From Rotaria socialis (Eukaryota > Rotifera > Eurotatoria > Philodinida > Philodinidae): a DNA stretch of 64,000 nt. Below, piece by piece: positions 24,284-36,966 of the stretch. Position numbers and translations under genes: made by a program. Under the pieces are notes generated by a model. The model ran no database searches. It saw only the letters and a list, made by a program, of their open reading frames with translations, and had not been told where the DNA came from. The stretch lies in contig CAJNYU010000040.1 of NCBI GenBank assembly GCA_905331475.1, positions 45,248 through 109,247 of the forward strand. The letters run 5' to 3'. Numbering within the stretch: the stretch's first letter is position 1; each line of letters begins with the position of its first letter.

Positions 24284-25770
24284 TTGAACCAAAGTTGGTG
24301 GTTCTCATCATTCGAAAACGCTCTTATTGAAGAGACACGAAGTAAAGAAACAAAATTCCACAATAAACTAGCATAATATATATGTTGATTTACATTATAT
24401 ATACACAGAGACTGAACACCAACTAGGATGAATCATGTTGAAAGAATAGGGATGTGCCACTACAGTTGAACTGAATATCCAAGTCACACAGCCGCGACTG
24501 GAAATGGTGCACCCGAGCTCCGAGAACAAAAACAACAGAACTAGAAACACGCATCCGAAAAATTTTTCTTTAAATTTTTTATTTTTTCTTCATGGTTTAT
24601 GAAACTCATCGAAGCAATACATGTGGTTATTATAAAAGATTAACAATACTTAAGTCACTTTTTCTGAAGATTTAATCACTTAAGTAACTATTCAAATCAG
24701 TCTGAAAATATCCTGATATTTTTTTTAATGTGTGCCCGTTCTAACTTCTTGATTTTGAGACATAGGCTGCTGCGACTCCTGCACTCCGATATATATTCTC
24801 TAATCAAAACCTAACAGCAAACACTTTTTTGAAAGTCCTTTTTTCTCTATGCAATATAAAAAGTACTTGCAAATTGAATATCACTCAGAGTGCTACAATC
24901 AAGAGGGGGAAAAGTGAGACTTTGAGCTTCAAATTTCTTTTAAGTACGAAGGGAGTAAAAAGGAAGTACAGAAGTCGCGCTTTTTCCCCTTGGCTGCAAC
25001 ACTAAAGCAAAACAATTAAACTATTCCATTGTAATTACTTTCAAAAGTCTTTGAAATTTATTATAGTAGTTGAAAAAATCGCAGACAGCAGAAAAAGTAA
25101 ATTTTCATCTGTTAGAGAGCACTCTCACAAAATATATTTCTTGTCTTTTCTCATCATCCTATGTGTGCGTGTGCGTTTGTTTTCATCGTAATGCTATCTA
25201 CTTCTGTACATGGCATCGCCGAAAAGATTTCTCTCTCTCTCTCTCTCATTTGTTCTCTTCTCTTCTCTTGTATTTTCTGATTTGTTCTTTCTGTCACTCT
25301 CTAGTATGTTGAACGAAAAATAAATAGTGAAAATGAAATAATAATAAAAAAAACTACTGGTTGGTTAAAGAGAAATAAATTTTCTTTTTTTTACATTTGA
25401 CTCACTTTACAGCAAGGATCTTTGTATCATCATCTTTCGTTTTTTCTTGTAAAATATAAGAGTGAATCATCACTACGATTGGATGCTTCGAATACCAATT
25501 GAATTTTAAGAATAAATGTTCCATCAAAATGATATTTAAAAAAACGTTTCAAATAATTATTTCATCTATAATTAAAACCTTATAATATATCAAAAGCACA
25601 TTTTATTATTCACACTAATTTCTTGAGTACTGGTTTACATTCAACCAATCAGACATATTGTTTATTTTATTTATTGTCTTTTTCTAAATGAAAAAAAAAT
25701 CACTTTGCTAGAGCGTTGGTCTCAAAAGATGATTTCACTTTAATTTTTAGATTTGACTACCGATCAAACA
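24284..25770. other. Intergenic, upstream of eL33
   Basis: AT-rich, with a (CT)n run at 25229-25248. A TTTTTAG acceptor at 25750 lies 20 nt before the eL33 ATG, so the leader is either cis-spliced or, if this is a bdelloid, possibly trans-spliced. No other gene recognised. Confidence 0.4.
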
Positions 25771-26331
25771 ATGACATTGTCAAAGAAAGTTGAAAAACCG
25801 GAAGGTGCATATATTAAGAAAGGCCGGTATGTAAAATCGCCGTATTGTCATGTTTCACTTTTTATAACCGTTTCGTGTCTCTATTAGTCTTTATGTAAAA
25901 GCAGTATTTACTGGTTTCCGACGTGGTAAACGTAATCAACACGAAAATACTGCTTTACTCAAACTTGATGGTGTCAATAATCGACGAGAAACTAATTTTT
26001 ACTTAGGTAAACGTTGTGCTTATGTATACAAGGCTAAAAAGTAAGTGTGCATTGTTTTAAAATGAAACATTTTACATCGATCTTTTCTTTCTGTCTTTTT
26101 AAGCAAGACTTTAGTACCTGGCCAAAAACGTTTAAATCGTGTTCGTATTCTTTGGGGTAAAGTTACCCGTGCACATGGTAAAAGTGGTGGTGTACGAGCT
26201 AAATTCCGTCGTAATCTACCACCAAAAGCTATCGGACGACGAATTCGAATTGTATGTATTAAACTTGTTTATTTATTTGTTATTAATTCTAGCTTGTATC
26301 ATTTTAGATGCTTTATCCTTCGCGAATCTAA
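25771..26331 (+). CDS. RPL35A: 60S ribosomal protein eL33 (L35a)
   Basis: Four exons (25771-25826, 25888-26040, 26104-26251, 26308-26331) encode 126 aa. Recognisable blocks are [56 protein letters not shown] and [20 protein letters not shown], with the end SRI. This is the full eL33 family pattern, a component of the large ribosomal subunit. An acceptor-like TTTTTAG ends 20 nt before the ATG. An N-terminal extension of roughly 15 residues ([17 protein letters not shown]) precedes the core. Confidence 0.95.
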
Positions 26332-26845
26332 ATATCAAAGCGATTACCGATCGGAATGGTTAACATTCATCGACTCGACAAATTTGTTATTGTTTTCATC
26401 ATCAAAATTTGTTTTGAGTCGAAAAGAATAAAAAAGATAAAACAAAAATAAAAAAATCTATATATTTAGTTTTTTTCTGTTTGTTGATCATCGAAAAATG
26501 AAATTATTCACAGCGAAAATATTCGTATATATCTTGATTTTTGAAATGCTCATTGAAATATTAGTTCTTTCATTATACTCAACGAATTGACAGTAAATTA
26601 AATCTTGCTAATAGAACTCTCTTTTATGAATAATATTTGAGAAATTACGAAACTAAAATGAATGTTGAATCGAAAATTTTCGAATATCATTGCTAAGTTG
26701 TCATTAGCAGTTTTATTGCATGCAAAGTATTCTATATAATCGTTTATTAAGCGAACAGTGATTTCGTACTAATTTCTATTTCTTATATATCTGACAATTT
26801 TTATTAACAACAATAAGAAAAAAATAAATCAATTACATAATATAT
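26332..26845. other. Convergent 3' intergenic region
   Basis: AT-rich 514 bp between the 3' ends of eL33 and ARP6. It holds only A/T-rich terminator-like sequence. Confidence 0.4.
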
Positions 26846-29121
26846 TCAACAACTATCTGTAAATTTTCGATGACAAATCGATACACCATGTTCATCATAT
26901 TCTCGTTTAGTCACACAATAATTTGCATAATCAGATGAATTTGTTAAATTCACTCCGGAATCTAATGCATGTGTTATTGGACTAAAGAAAACAAAAAGTC
27001 GATTGTTGTTGTAGATCGATAAATAGGAAATATTTATTTTTTTACTTCTCTGGCAGTGTTATTCGAAGTGGATAATCATCATTAATCATAGAACGTAATT
27101 CATTTTCTCTGAAAGAAAATAATATATTGAGCTTTAATAAATCAATAGGCAAATATTTAACTTACAAACGTTCTTTAAAATTTGGAAATAAGCAATTGCC
27201 ACCAGTTAATAAAATATTATTGTACATACTTGGTCGAATATCTAAGTTTAAGAGTATTTCTTATTATTAGATGCATGAGTAATCACGTCGGTAATGTGAG
27301 ATTTTATATTTCCGAGCATTGTTGATTTTGTTTTTACAGTACTAGCAACTCATCTGTTTTTTGTATCTATTTACAATAATCCTGCAATATGTTACTGACT
27401 GACCGAAAATGACTCTAACTAAGTATACTTATTCATTAACATACGTTCAGGTAATTCTTCAACAGAATTATAAATAGATTCAGCGATTCCAGCTTGATCA
27501 ATACCAATCGTTGATGGTCGAAAAAGTATTTCGGGAATAGTAAAACGTTCAACGTTCATTCGCACAATCTAAGAAGAAGAAATTTCCGTTCAGTTCTCTC
27601 AATGAAATATTTAATGCAATTACCTGTTGTTGCTTTGTTGAACTCTTTTTTGAACCATCTGCATTGTAAATATTAGATGTTGAAACTGATGGAGTCTGAA
27701 AATAACCTTGTTTGATTTCATTATAATCAGGTAAGATATAGTCAATAGCATGTGGATTTTCACCTAATGGTAAGCTGAAATCAAATGAAATTAATTTCGT
27801 ATTGTGACTATAACAGATAGTAGTCAGACATTCAAAGAAAATATTCGACACTGTTCAGAACTGCTGGAATAGTGTTCGAAGGTAAATCTGTTGTTTCGAG
27901 CTCCGATTCATGATTTAATAAATTTCTCACTGTAAATTTGGGCTATTCATAGCAAATCATTTATTTTTAAAAATAATATCTTATATCAATACCTCGGTTC
28001 ATAATGTAAATTCTGAAACCAGCAGACTGCGTAAAAATCTATTTTCTCTTGAGGAAAGATCAGTGTCATTCACTGAAAGAATCTATTAATAAATATCATA
28101 CCGTGCTTTTCTCATGTCTTCTTGAAAATCCAATGAAACGAAGCATACATTTTCTTTCAATTCATTAATAATATATGTTTCATTCATGACTAATAGTTGC
28201 CTAAAGTTGAAAATACAATATCACTTATATCAAAGACCTATTTATTCAACCATATTCTTACCGATAGGAAATAACACTTTTTAGTTGATTTGTTAATAAT
28301 TTCCCACCAACATCAATTCTTCAATGTAGAAAATGTCATCATCGAAATATTTCGTATATGAATTTCTATTTACCTTGTCATACCCTCAAGTAATTTTCTG
28401 CCTTGATGAAATGGAACAATGTGTGTAAATGAAAAACCAGAATCAACAACAAGCACATAATTAGATTTTGTATCGTTTTCATACTGATATGCACTTAATG
28501 TAGCAGCTGAAAATATAGATAATTTGAATGATTGCTATTCTTTTATATCTTTATCATAGAAATAATCTTACGATCATATCGTGCAAATGATGCAACTTCA
28601 TATTCTTCGAAAAATATTTGATCCATTGTTTCTCGAATAAAGTTTAAATTCATATATGGCTCTGTCATTAATAAACCTGTTGATTTGAATGGTATCTAAA
28701 AAAGATTATGTTTTGTTTAATAAAACAAACAACTAGCTTTTACTTTGCCAAATAGATGATCCCACACTTGTTTTTGAATATTCCAATCGACTAAATAGCC
28801 CTTCAAATAAAAACAAAAATTAAAGTACATGTGCTAATTGCTGAATGCATTGATTGCGTTTACTTTTTGCAATGGTAATTGATAATAGAGACTTGTTTTA
28901 TTTGGACATTCATTGTCAATTTGATCAGCAATGAAAGTACGGCGCGGATAAAATTTCGATTTCATTACGCAATTCGGAACAATTCTATGTTGAAAATTTG
29001 ATTATAAAAAAAATTAAATTACTTATAGAAATCACTCGAACCTTGGATTATCTGTCGTATTCATTGTTGATTTCGACATATATGCTCCATTATCAATAAC
29101 AAAAATTGGTTTAGTAGCCAT
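26846..29121 (-). CDS. ACTR6: Actin-related protein 6 (chromatin remodelling subunit)
   Basis: A multi-exon gene starting MATKPIFVIDNGAYMSKSTM (phosphate-1 loop DNGAY). It continues with IVPNCVMKSKF, then QLPLQKGYLVDWNIQKQVWD, VVDSGFSFTHIVPF, RIDVGGKLLTNQLKSVISYR, IDYILPDYNEIKQGYF and ILLTGGNCLFPNFKERLENE, and ends HGVSICHRKFTDSC. The order and wording match ARP6, the SWR1/SRCAP complex subunit needed to deposit H2A.Z, better than conventional actin. The length is near 400 aa, as usual. An exon around 27650-27720 carries a Ser/Thr/Lys-rich insertion. Most introns are about 60 bp, but the one around 27241-27435 is about 195 bp. Exon limits inside the gene were only partly checked. Confidence 0.9.
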
Positions 29122-29272
29122 TGAACTAAACTAAAGCACATAGATTTATACCACAACTTTTTATTTAAATATTTTATCAATATTTTGAGTTTATATATTT
29201 GAATAAACATACACAAAATAACAAGGAAAAAACACAAACAAACTGTTCAATTAAAACAATAAGATCAACTTG

Positions 29273-30665
29273 TCAATCTTTGGGATATTGCTCTTGTAGC
29301 CACGGTTGCATTATATATTGAACACCATCAAAGTGAGTAAAATATTCGCTCCATTGGGCATTGACGATCTAAAGCAGAAGAAAAAACATCATAGCAGATA
29401 TTTAATTAAAACTTGAGACGTAAAAGTTCAGTGAGTGGCTCATTACTTTTGAGTGGAGACAATATGAATTACTTCAGTTCGATATAGCATCGAACAAATT
29501 TAGTTTTCGGGGTTTATTACTGCTGAGATGCTGTATTTTTACAGTATGCTTCATGTCAATGCTCCAAGGTGCCTCAGGAAAATAAGGAAAGCTTCGACTT
29601 GAGACAGATTCTCATGTAAGTAATTCATTGTCAAAGTTTCAAGTCTTATAATTGAGTCATTTTCTGACATCAGAGTTTTATATCTGTTGATATTTTATGA
29701 GCAATATAAAAAACAATAAGATTGCAATGTAACTGTTTCTCACGATAGGATCAAGGAAACAATTTGGAATCTTCACATTATAAACTCATTAGAATTGACA
29801 CGATAGACTCGATGCAAATGTGAGTAATAGAACGTGAAATCTTTCATGTTACTATCTGCTCGTTTTTGTTCAAAGTATTATTTTTCTGTTCAAATTAATG
29901 TTCAATCAACAAACCTTTGTATGTTTGATAACTTCAATATGTTCTTGTGGTATATAAGTTTTATGAGCATGTCGATCTCTTGTATCAAGTAATACTGAGT
30001 AATTGGGTTGTTTTCTATATTCCTAGATAGTTAAAAAAAATGATTCTCTTTTATGAAAATTGATTAGTCTAGATTAACTGGATGATCTTGATGGTGTTCA
30101 TCGAGCCATTGGTCTGGCGCAGAAGCTATTTCATCCCAACCAATAATTACGGCACGATAACCATAGAGTTTATGTCGAATAACTTGACCAACTCGATATT
30201 GAACATATTCAGATCGATAGGATCGAATCGCTGGTGATGCTATAGTGAAGAAAATGGCATCATGATTCATAAATCATAACAAAAAAACAAGTAAATTACT
30301 CGCAAAATATCCATATTTTTCTCTGACATGGTAAACTTCTGTAGCAGGAGACTCAATCCCACGTCTCCATGTACGCCTATGTAAAAGTGGGTTAAATCCA
30401 AGTGGCACTTCAATAACAAAACTAATGAACCAATTAAACCATGTACTTGGAGATAAATAATGAAACATTTGATTAATTTGATTTGTAATTCTAGAAAATG
30501 GAAAGTATCAATTCAAAATATCTACCCCTAATAAAAGAAAGGATAGTACTTATTCATCGCTTGGGCTTGTTCAATATCTTTGGAAGACCATTTCATTAAT
30601 ATGAAATATTGTAACGGCACAGCTAGTAAAAGTAAACCGAATTGAAAAAGTGCAAGACGATCCAT
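29273..30665 (-). CDS. Membrane-anchored YccV/HspQ-like domain protein
   Basis: Five exons (30665-30550, 30490-30300, 30239-30079, 30022-29915, 29368-29273) encode 223 aa. Residues 5-24 form a hydrophobic anchor (LALFQFGLLLLAVPLQYFIL). Residues about 115-205 match the hemimethylated-DNA-binding YccV/HspQ domain: YRVGQVIRHKLYGYRAVIIG, WDEIASAPDQW, NYSVLLDTRD, YIPQEHIEV, and a C-terminal YFTHFDGVQYIMQPWL. Animals carry this domain at the C terminus of FBXO21, but here there is no F-box and instead a membrane anchor. Function unknown; protein quality control is a guess from HspQ and FBXO21. The last intron (29914-29369) is about 545 bp, unusually long for this window. Confidence 0.85.
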
Positions 30666-30786
30666 TTTACATCTATGATACAGGCCTTATATTTCTTTTC
30701 AGTTAAAATAATCTGAAAGAAAATCGAAAATCTCATTAATTTTTTGTTTTCAAGGCATAAGTCTTTTTTAAAATAAAATGTGCGTA

Positions 30787-32083
30787 TTATTCATCTAAAT
30801 GTTTCTCCAAACACTTTGGATGAACAAAGTTCATCGCAATAATATCATCTGTAAGTTGATCTAACAAAAGTTGTCCACATAAATTGCATCGAATAAATGA
30901 AGATTGTTTTTCATTTTTAATTACGAATTCTTTTTGATATATCCAACATATATTACAATAATGTTTAGTATGATTCAATGTTTGATAAATATCAAATCGA
31001 GTAAAAGTCTTGTGACAGCGGACACATTGTTTAATATTTATATTATCAATGCCACTCCAATCCTTTTGACAACATGTCAAAGACGTATTTAAATCAGATT
31101 TTTTCTAAATAGAAATCATGTAATAAAACGAAAATATCATAAATTCGTGATTATGATTTTGTTCAAAGTAAATTCTTTATTTTTTCGTAACTCTATAGAA
31201 TGTGTCGAGTTACTTACAGAAGAAAAAAAAACTTGAACAATGTTTCTCCAAGAGAAAATCAGATTTAAACAAAATTGTAAAATTCGACAAATACTGAAAT
31301 ATATAAAAAGGATAAAATCTCTGGATGCTCGATATAATGTGCGAAATTTTTACAATATTATTTTATTGCTGAACAAATTGAATGTTTTTACGATTATTTC
31401 ATGCTATATCAAAAACAAAAGAATTCTAAGCCATTATCTACGTGAACATTTCTGACGCACTTCAATTTTTACAGGCATTTCTGTGTGTTCGTTTGTAACT
31501 TTAAAAAAATACATACACAACCATTCAGTTTTCTGATATCAATGACATCGTGACCATAACAGGATCCATGATAATTGTCATCATCGGTTTTTAAATCAAT
31601 TTCTTGATGGTCAACTTTATATCGATGCGTAAAACGTTCAAATAATAATTGACCATAATCGTGTACATCGGCTTTATTAAATCTGAAAAAATAAAATAAA
31701 AACGTTTCATAACACAAAAAAAGAACTTTTTGGCAAAATAAATACGATCTGTATGAATTTGTTTTATTACTTTTTTCTTTCACGAAAGTTTCTTCTTCTA
31801 ATGGATGTTTTGTTAAAATGTTCAATCTACATTGATCGCATAGAACTTGATCAAAACGAAATTTTCCAGAATAATAAATCATATTAAAAAAATTTTTATC
31901 GTCTTTCAAAAATTTTCTCTGACATTTTATGCATTGTAAACATGTTGGATGATAATACATATACGTCCTAGTGCCAATATCACTATAACGAAGAACTAAT
32001 GCACCAAATAGAAAAGCTTGTTGGCAAATACAACATTGATTCGTAGAGACAATACGGTTCGATGGATAAATATTCGAAATCAT
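30787..32083 (-). CDS. LIM-type zinc-binding protein
   Basis: Three exons (32083-31746, 31682-31517, 31104-30787) sum to 273 aa. A LIM-like set is visible near residues 17-85: CCIC, then HPTCLQCIKC, then VLCDQC, which is the H-x2-C-x2-C-x2-C core of LIM domains. A second group in exon 3 has CVRC, HTKHYCNIC, FIRCNLCG and HPKCLEKH. LIM domains bind two zinc ions and mediate protein contacts. The donor for intron 1 (GTATTT at 31745) was chosen because it alone keeps the frame with a normal 62-bp intron. The second intron is about 412 bp. An in-frame stop sits just upstream of the ATG. No homologue named. Confidence 0.65.
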
Positions 32084-34898
32084 AATTTATGAAAAGAAAA
32101 ACTTCTTCCATTTCCCGCTTTGTTTTTCATTTAAATAAACACTTAGTTTTACATAGTATTTATTAATTCTTCTATCTAAATTAGACATCCTAGGAAAAAA
32201 CACTTTTAATTTAAAATACAAAAGATTACTTACTGAAAAGAATATCTGCCATTACAATAGTTTGTTTTAATATTGATTCGGAAATATTTTCCATGATTTT
32301 CAGAATTCGACACAAACAATGAAATCAAAAGTAATTATTGATCTATGTATATATTTGAAATGCATTTCTATTTATTGTCATCGACAAGAACAAGATTAAT
32401 ATTTGAATTGATGATGATACAGAAATCTAAAATGATGGATCATTTATTTATCTATTTGATTTTCAACATTTTTTATCTTTCTTAGTTCGGTTTGATGATG
32501 AATATTACGTGTTACATGATATAAAAGGTTTCCAAAGAAGAACTCTATAATTGCTGACGACATTTAATCCTTGTTAAATATTAATTTAAATCTTTACATG
32601 ATGATATTTACTCTATATAGATTGACTTGTCTCTTGATTACTCTCACTCTACTCAATAGTGAAGAAACGATCTATATTGCAAATAATTATCTATAATGTA
32701 CTTAGCTATCATCGACACCTCAAAACGAATATATTTGTTTTTAACAATCAACGACTCATGAGTTTAATTAGAATTGTTTTTGTTGAAAGTTTTAGCTCTC
32801 ATATATCATTTAGTTTTGGTAATCAATCTACTCGTAGTTATTTACATAGGGGAAAAAAATTTTTAATTTATTTGAATAATTACCAAGATGGTTGTGTTCT
32901 ATGCCAACAAAATCGTTTGTAACAATTTTTTTCAAACTATCAGTTTCAGATATATGCACACGTTGGAGAAGATATTGAAGTATGTAGTCATAGATAAATT
33001 GTATTCTAATCACATTTAATGTTTAAATTATTTTTCGACGATATTAATATACGATTGAGAATAATTAACATATATTCATATTACGTGAATAGGATGTGTA
33101 TTACTACTATCATAAAAATCTCATTTTAATTTATCAAGTAAGGTTTTGACAAATAAACAAACCACAATAATAAATTTCGAATAATTTGTATGGATTGTCA
33201 ATTAGAAGTCTGTTAAAACAGACTCAAATTTTAAGGAAAAATGATACAAAATTGGTAACAAAAATTTAGCAATGCTAATATATATCGCTATTAAGTTTGC
33301 TATTTTCCATAATAATTTTCTATATTCAATTAATGATGGTACAGTTTCAAGAAATGACATATTTATTTGATAGTGATCAACAAGCACAATGATTTATCGT
33401 GTTTTCGTACCAATGAGTGATATGCTCGTGGTTACTAAATAGGCGACCTCTATCACCTAACACATATATGGAAGATACAGATCGAGTTAGTTTTGATACG
33501 GAAAATTCGATATCAATATATTCTATAGAACATTTTAATCCATGAGATTGAACAATTCATTACTAGAGTATACGTTCTTTTATCTATATTGTTCTTTTAT
33601 TCATAAAAATATTGATTATTACGTATTTAACAATAGACTAATTAAAATAATTGCGCATCATACTGTTACTTCATCTGTCTAGTTCACGCTTGGTTGCTCT
33701 ACTGTGTCACTGATTCTTTACACACCATGCGATCGAAAAGCTTAACTATTCATTGGAAAAAATTTTTGAGTTCAAGATAAAACCCCTCGGAAATCAAGAA
33801 TTTATTTAGTCGCTGTTTTCATCTCATGACATTCTTTGTAATCTTAAATTCAAGCAATAATAAATTGTTCAGCAATAGTTCGTAGAAGGAATTCGGGAAT
33901 ATTAGATTTTGTATCTTTGCATATTATTAGTACTGTTTGTTTAATATGTAAAACTAGTATACATTCGATAAGCACATGGCTAGAATTTTATAAAACTCTA
34001 ATGTTTACTAATAGATCATAGGTTGACTACCAAGAAGCATAAACAAGAAAAGCCTAAAAAGTCTGCCTATTAAACTTGTTTAAAGCTGTCCATTGAATGT
34101 TACTTTGATTTGTTGTATGTTGTTCTACTTCTGAACGATTCGGTAGGTGGATCAGTCCGTTTTCACTAGATTGACATTCAACGCTGGTGACACTAGATAC
34201 TCACAATATGAGTGTCGCGATGTCCAAGGTGTTTCTGGTAATAGAACAAAAATGTATGAATTCTTCTCTGTTGCAGTATGACGTCAATGATTTGACGACT
34301 TTTCAAGGAATGTTCTATAGAAATTTTATCTTTATACATCCTTGTGTGAAAAGAAGAGTACCCTCTGATAAAAGCTATAAATAAAATAGTAAGAAAAATA
34401 ATCTAGATGTTGATTCTGCATTTGAAAATTCGATTCTATAACTAATTGTCACCCATGGTCAACTATATATGGCGATAGAAAATAATTGAGCACCATCGTA
34501 CAGTAAAGAAATGTTTTTTAAGCCATAAAATATTTTCTCTGTATTGCTTGTGAACTCTATAGTTTTTATCTCAGTTTTATTAGAGGTAATTTTTCTGTGT
34601 TTCAGACAGAGTATCTCTTACCGAGTAATTCGATAAGAATGACACAAAAAAAAACAAGAAAATATTATCTCATGCAGGTGGAGCGTTGCAAAAGAAATGA
34701 ACATCGTTGATAAGAACAACATGAGTTAAGAAGATTTTGTTCTTGTATTCATTCTCAAAAAATGATTTAAATATAAATAACAGTTCTATGGCATCATTTT
34801 ATAAATATATATATACTTTTTCAAAAACAATATGCATTCATTATAAAACAAAATAATTAGCAACATCAGCCTTGCATAAACTTTGTTGTAAAAAGTCT
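32084..34898. other. Intergenic AT-rich stretch
   Basis: Very AT-rich. Short ORFs, including a 24-codon and a 33-codon ORF in the leader of the LIM gene (about 32290-32095, minus), could be upstream ORFs but are not supported as genes. An 87-codon plus-strand ORF at 32659-32922 shows no family. Nothing else recognised. Confidence 0.4.
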
Positions 34899-35159
34899 TC
34901 AATGATGACCGTGATGACCGTGATGACCATGATGACCATGATGACCATGATGATGATGATCAAATGATGGTGGTGGTGGTGGTGGGCAATATGGAGACAC
35001 TGATGGTGGTGGACAGTACTGTGGCACTGAAGGTGGATAATATTGTGGCACTGGTGGTGGTATATGATGATGTGGAAATTGAGTAGGCGCTGGATAATGA
35101 GGTGGATGATGAGGATAATGATGAGGATGATGATGGTGGTGTGAATGTTCGTGACCCAT
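34899..35159 (-). CDS. His/Pro-rich low-complexity peptide
   Basis: A single-exon 86-aa ORF. It starts MGHEHSHHHHHPHHYPHHPP, has a Pro/Tyr/Gln-rich middle (VPQYYPPSVPQYCPPP) and ends in five His-His-Gly units. No membrane segment or signal peptide. Such composition can bind Zn, Cu or Ni, but this is inference from composition. The frame is uninterrupted and starts with a proper ATG, but a simple GGT/GAT repeat can keep a frame open by chance, so coding status is only moderately likely. Confidence 0.5.
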   Translation of the reverse strand: MGHEHSHHHHHPHHYPHHPPHYPAPTQFPHHHIPPPVPQYYPPSVPQYCPPPSVSPYCPPPPPPSFDHHHHGHHGHHGHHGHHGHH

Positions 35160-36966
35160 TCCGCTCAGATGTTAAGCTGGTTACACTGTTGTAGTGAAGA
35201 TTAGTTAATAGAAACTGAAACGAATGAAGAAATTCAAGAAGACATGCATGTTATATACTCCAGGGTGTCATTGCATAAATGTTTAGCCTAACTGACTCAT
35301 TTTCTCGCACGATAAGAAATGAGTTAAACAATTTAAGTTTTAATTGCACATGACAGGGTACTTAGATTAGAGTAAAAAAATAGATAACAGCAATGTTTCG
35401 ATTTCTTACGTTGACAAAAACACATCCATAGAGGAAAGATGAGAATCATATATTTTTCATGAATAAATCATTAGCTGTTATTCATTGACTGACGCATTTA
35501 AATTGTTTATTTTTTCGTAGCATAATTTTCGCATTGAAATTCAAACTAGAAACACTGAGAAGAACCTTAATTTCAATAGTTAAATCCGTTTATGTTTTGT
35601 TTGTAATACAAAATCTGAAGGTATGAAACATTTTTTCGTAATGAATTATGATGATATATCAATAATTTCCATTGTAAATGATAAGAATACATTTTTTTTA
35701 CGCTTAAAATAATACAAAAGTGATTATTTTAACAAATTTTTCTATTTCTAAAATTTCATTTAAATCTATAAGCTAAGTAACAATTGAATGGATATCAAAA
35801 CTAAGGCTTCGAGCAGAACAACTGCTTTACTCGTATTGTATAAAATGGATTGACATGAAAGTCACTAAATTACGATGATTATGAATGGGCCTTGATTGAT
35901 GAAGTAGGAATTTCATTATAAAGCAGTTGTTTCTTGAAACTCGTACTGCTCAGGTTCAAACCATATGTTTAAAAAAGATGAATATTTATGCAAAATAAAA
36001 TTCTTTTGTTAAATATACAAAGAATTTGATCCAGAATATATTAGAACTATTCCACATCATAAAACTCAATGAATAATAAATGTAAATCTTCAATATGATA
36101 CTACATTGCATTTCCATACAATCAAACTTCTGCGACAGAAGTTCTGCCATCGGTTTCCTTTTTCTTGAAAGAACTCAGTTAAATTCCTTTGTTGTTTCAT
36201 GAAATAATATTACATAGAAGATCACACTGCTAATGACCGTAATGTTGCTGCTCAGAGAAAAACTCAAACCTACGTAGAATATGTGTGTAGCCTTTGAAAG
36301 TAGTGATAATCATAAGTATTGGTGAAAACAGTTTAAACTGAAGAAGAAACAACAACCAATATGAATTTGTTCATATACAGGTCACTAATACAACAAAAAA
36401 TAATATTCATTGTGCATGTAGTTGACAATATTTTTATTTTAACTAAAATGTTCAATCGCATGATATTTTATGACTTAAAACAGCATGGTAAAAAAAGACA
36501 AGACGCATCTTCAGAGAGAGATTTGCATTCTGCGCATGAATCTTTTTCGAAATCTTGACTCAAAAATCAATTGATTTTTATCAATAAAGTTAGCACTTTA
36601 GAAATAATTCATCGAACGTTCCATAATGAATGACAATGAGAAATTCTAATTAATGCAAAGAAATCTGTGGAACTACCATTTATTGATATATATATATATA
36701 TACATAAACATATATAATTACAATTTAATTTATGCAGTAAAACAAACCCAAGCAATACTGTAACTGTCTCATCTCACAAATTTATGTTGTAATCGTTTAT
36801 TGGTTACCCTGACACCAAATTCTCTATCAAAATGGCAAAAATAAATAAACAGCGAGCCAAATAGAATAATAGTACACAGTTGGAAAAGAAAAAGAAAACA
36901 ATAGTGATAATAATAATAATAATAATAATTACTACATGGAACCAAAGAAACCCACTGTATGAATAA
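35160..36966. other. Intergenic, nothing recognised
   Basis: AT-rich. (TA)n at about 36686-36702 and (AAT)n at about 36907-36929. No coding segment with family resemblance. Confidence 0.4.

Noticed and set aside
32095..32290. Short ORFs just upstream of the LIM gene, with a stop 3 nt before its ATG
   Set aside because: Looked like a second polycistronic case, but the first ORF splices into an early stop and the second is only 33 codons of AT-rich sequence; upstream ORFs at best.
35941..35965. GGTTCAAACC resembling a tRNA B box
   Set aside because: No A box, acceptor stem or anticodon arm at the right distance upstream.
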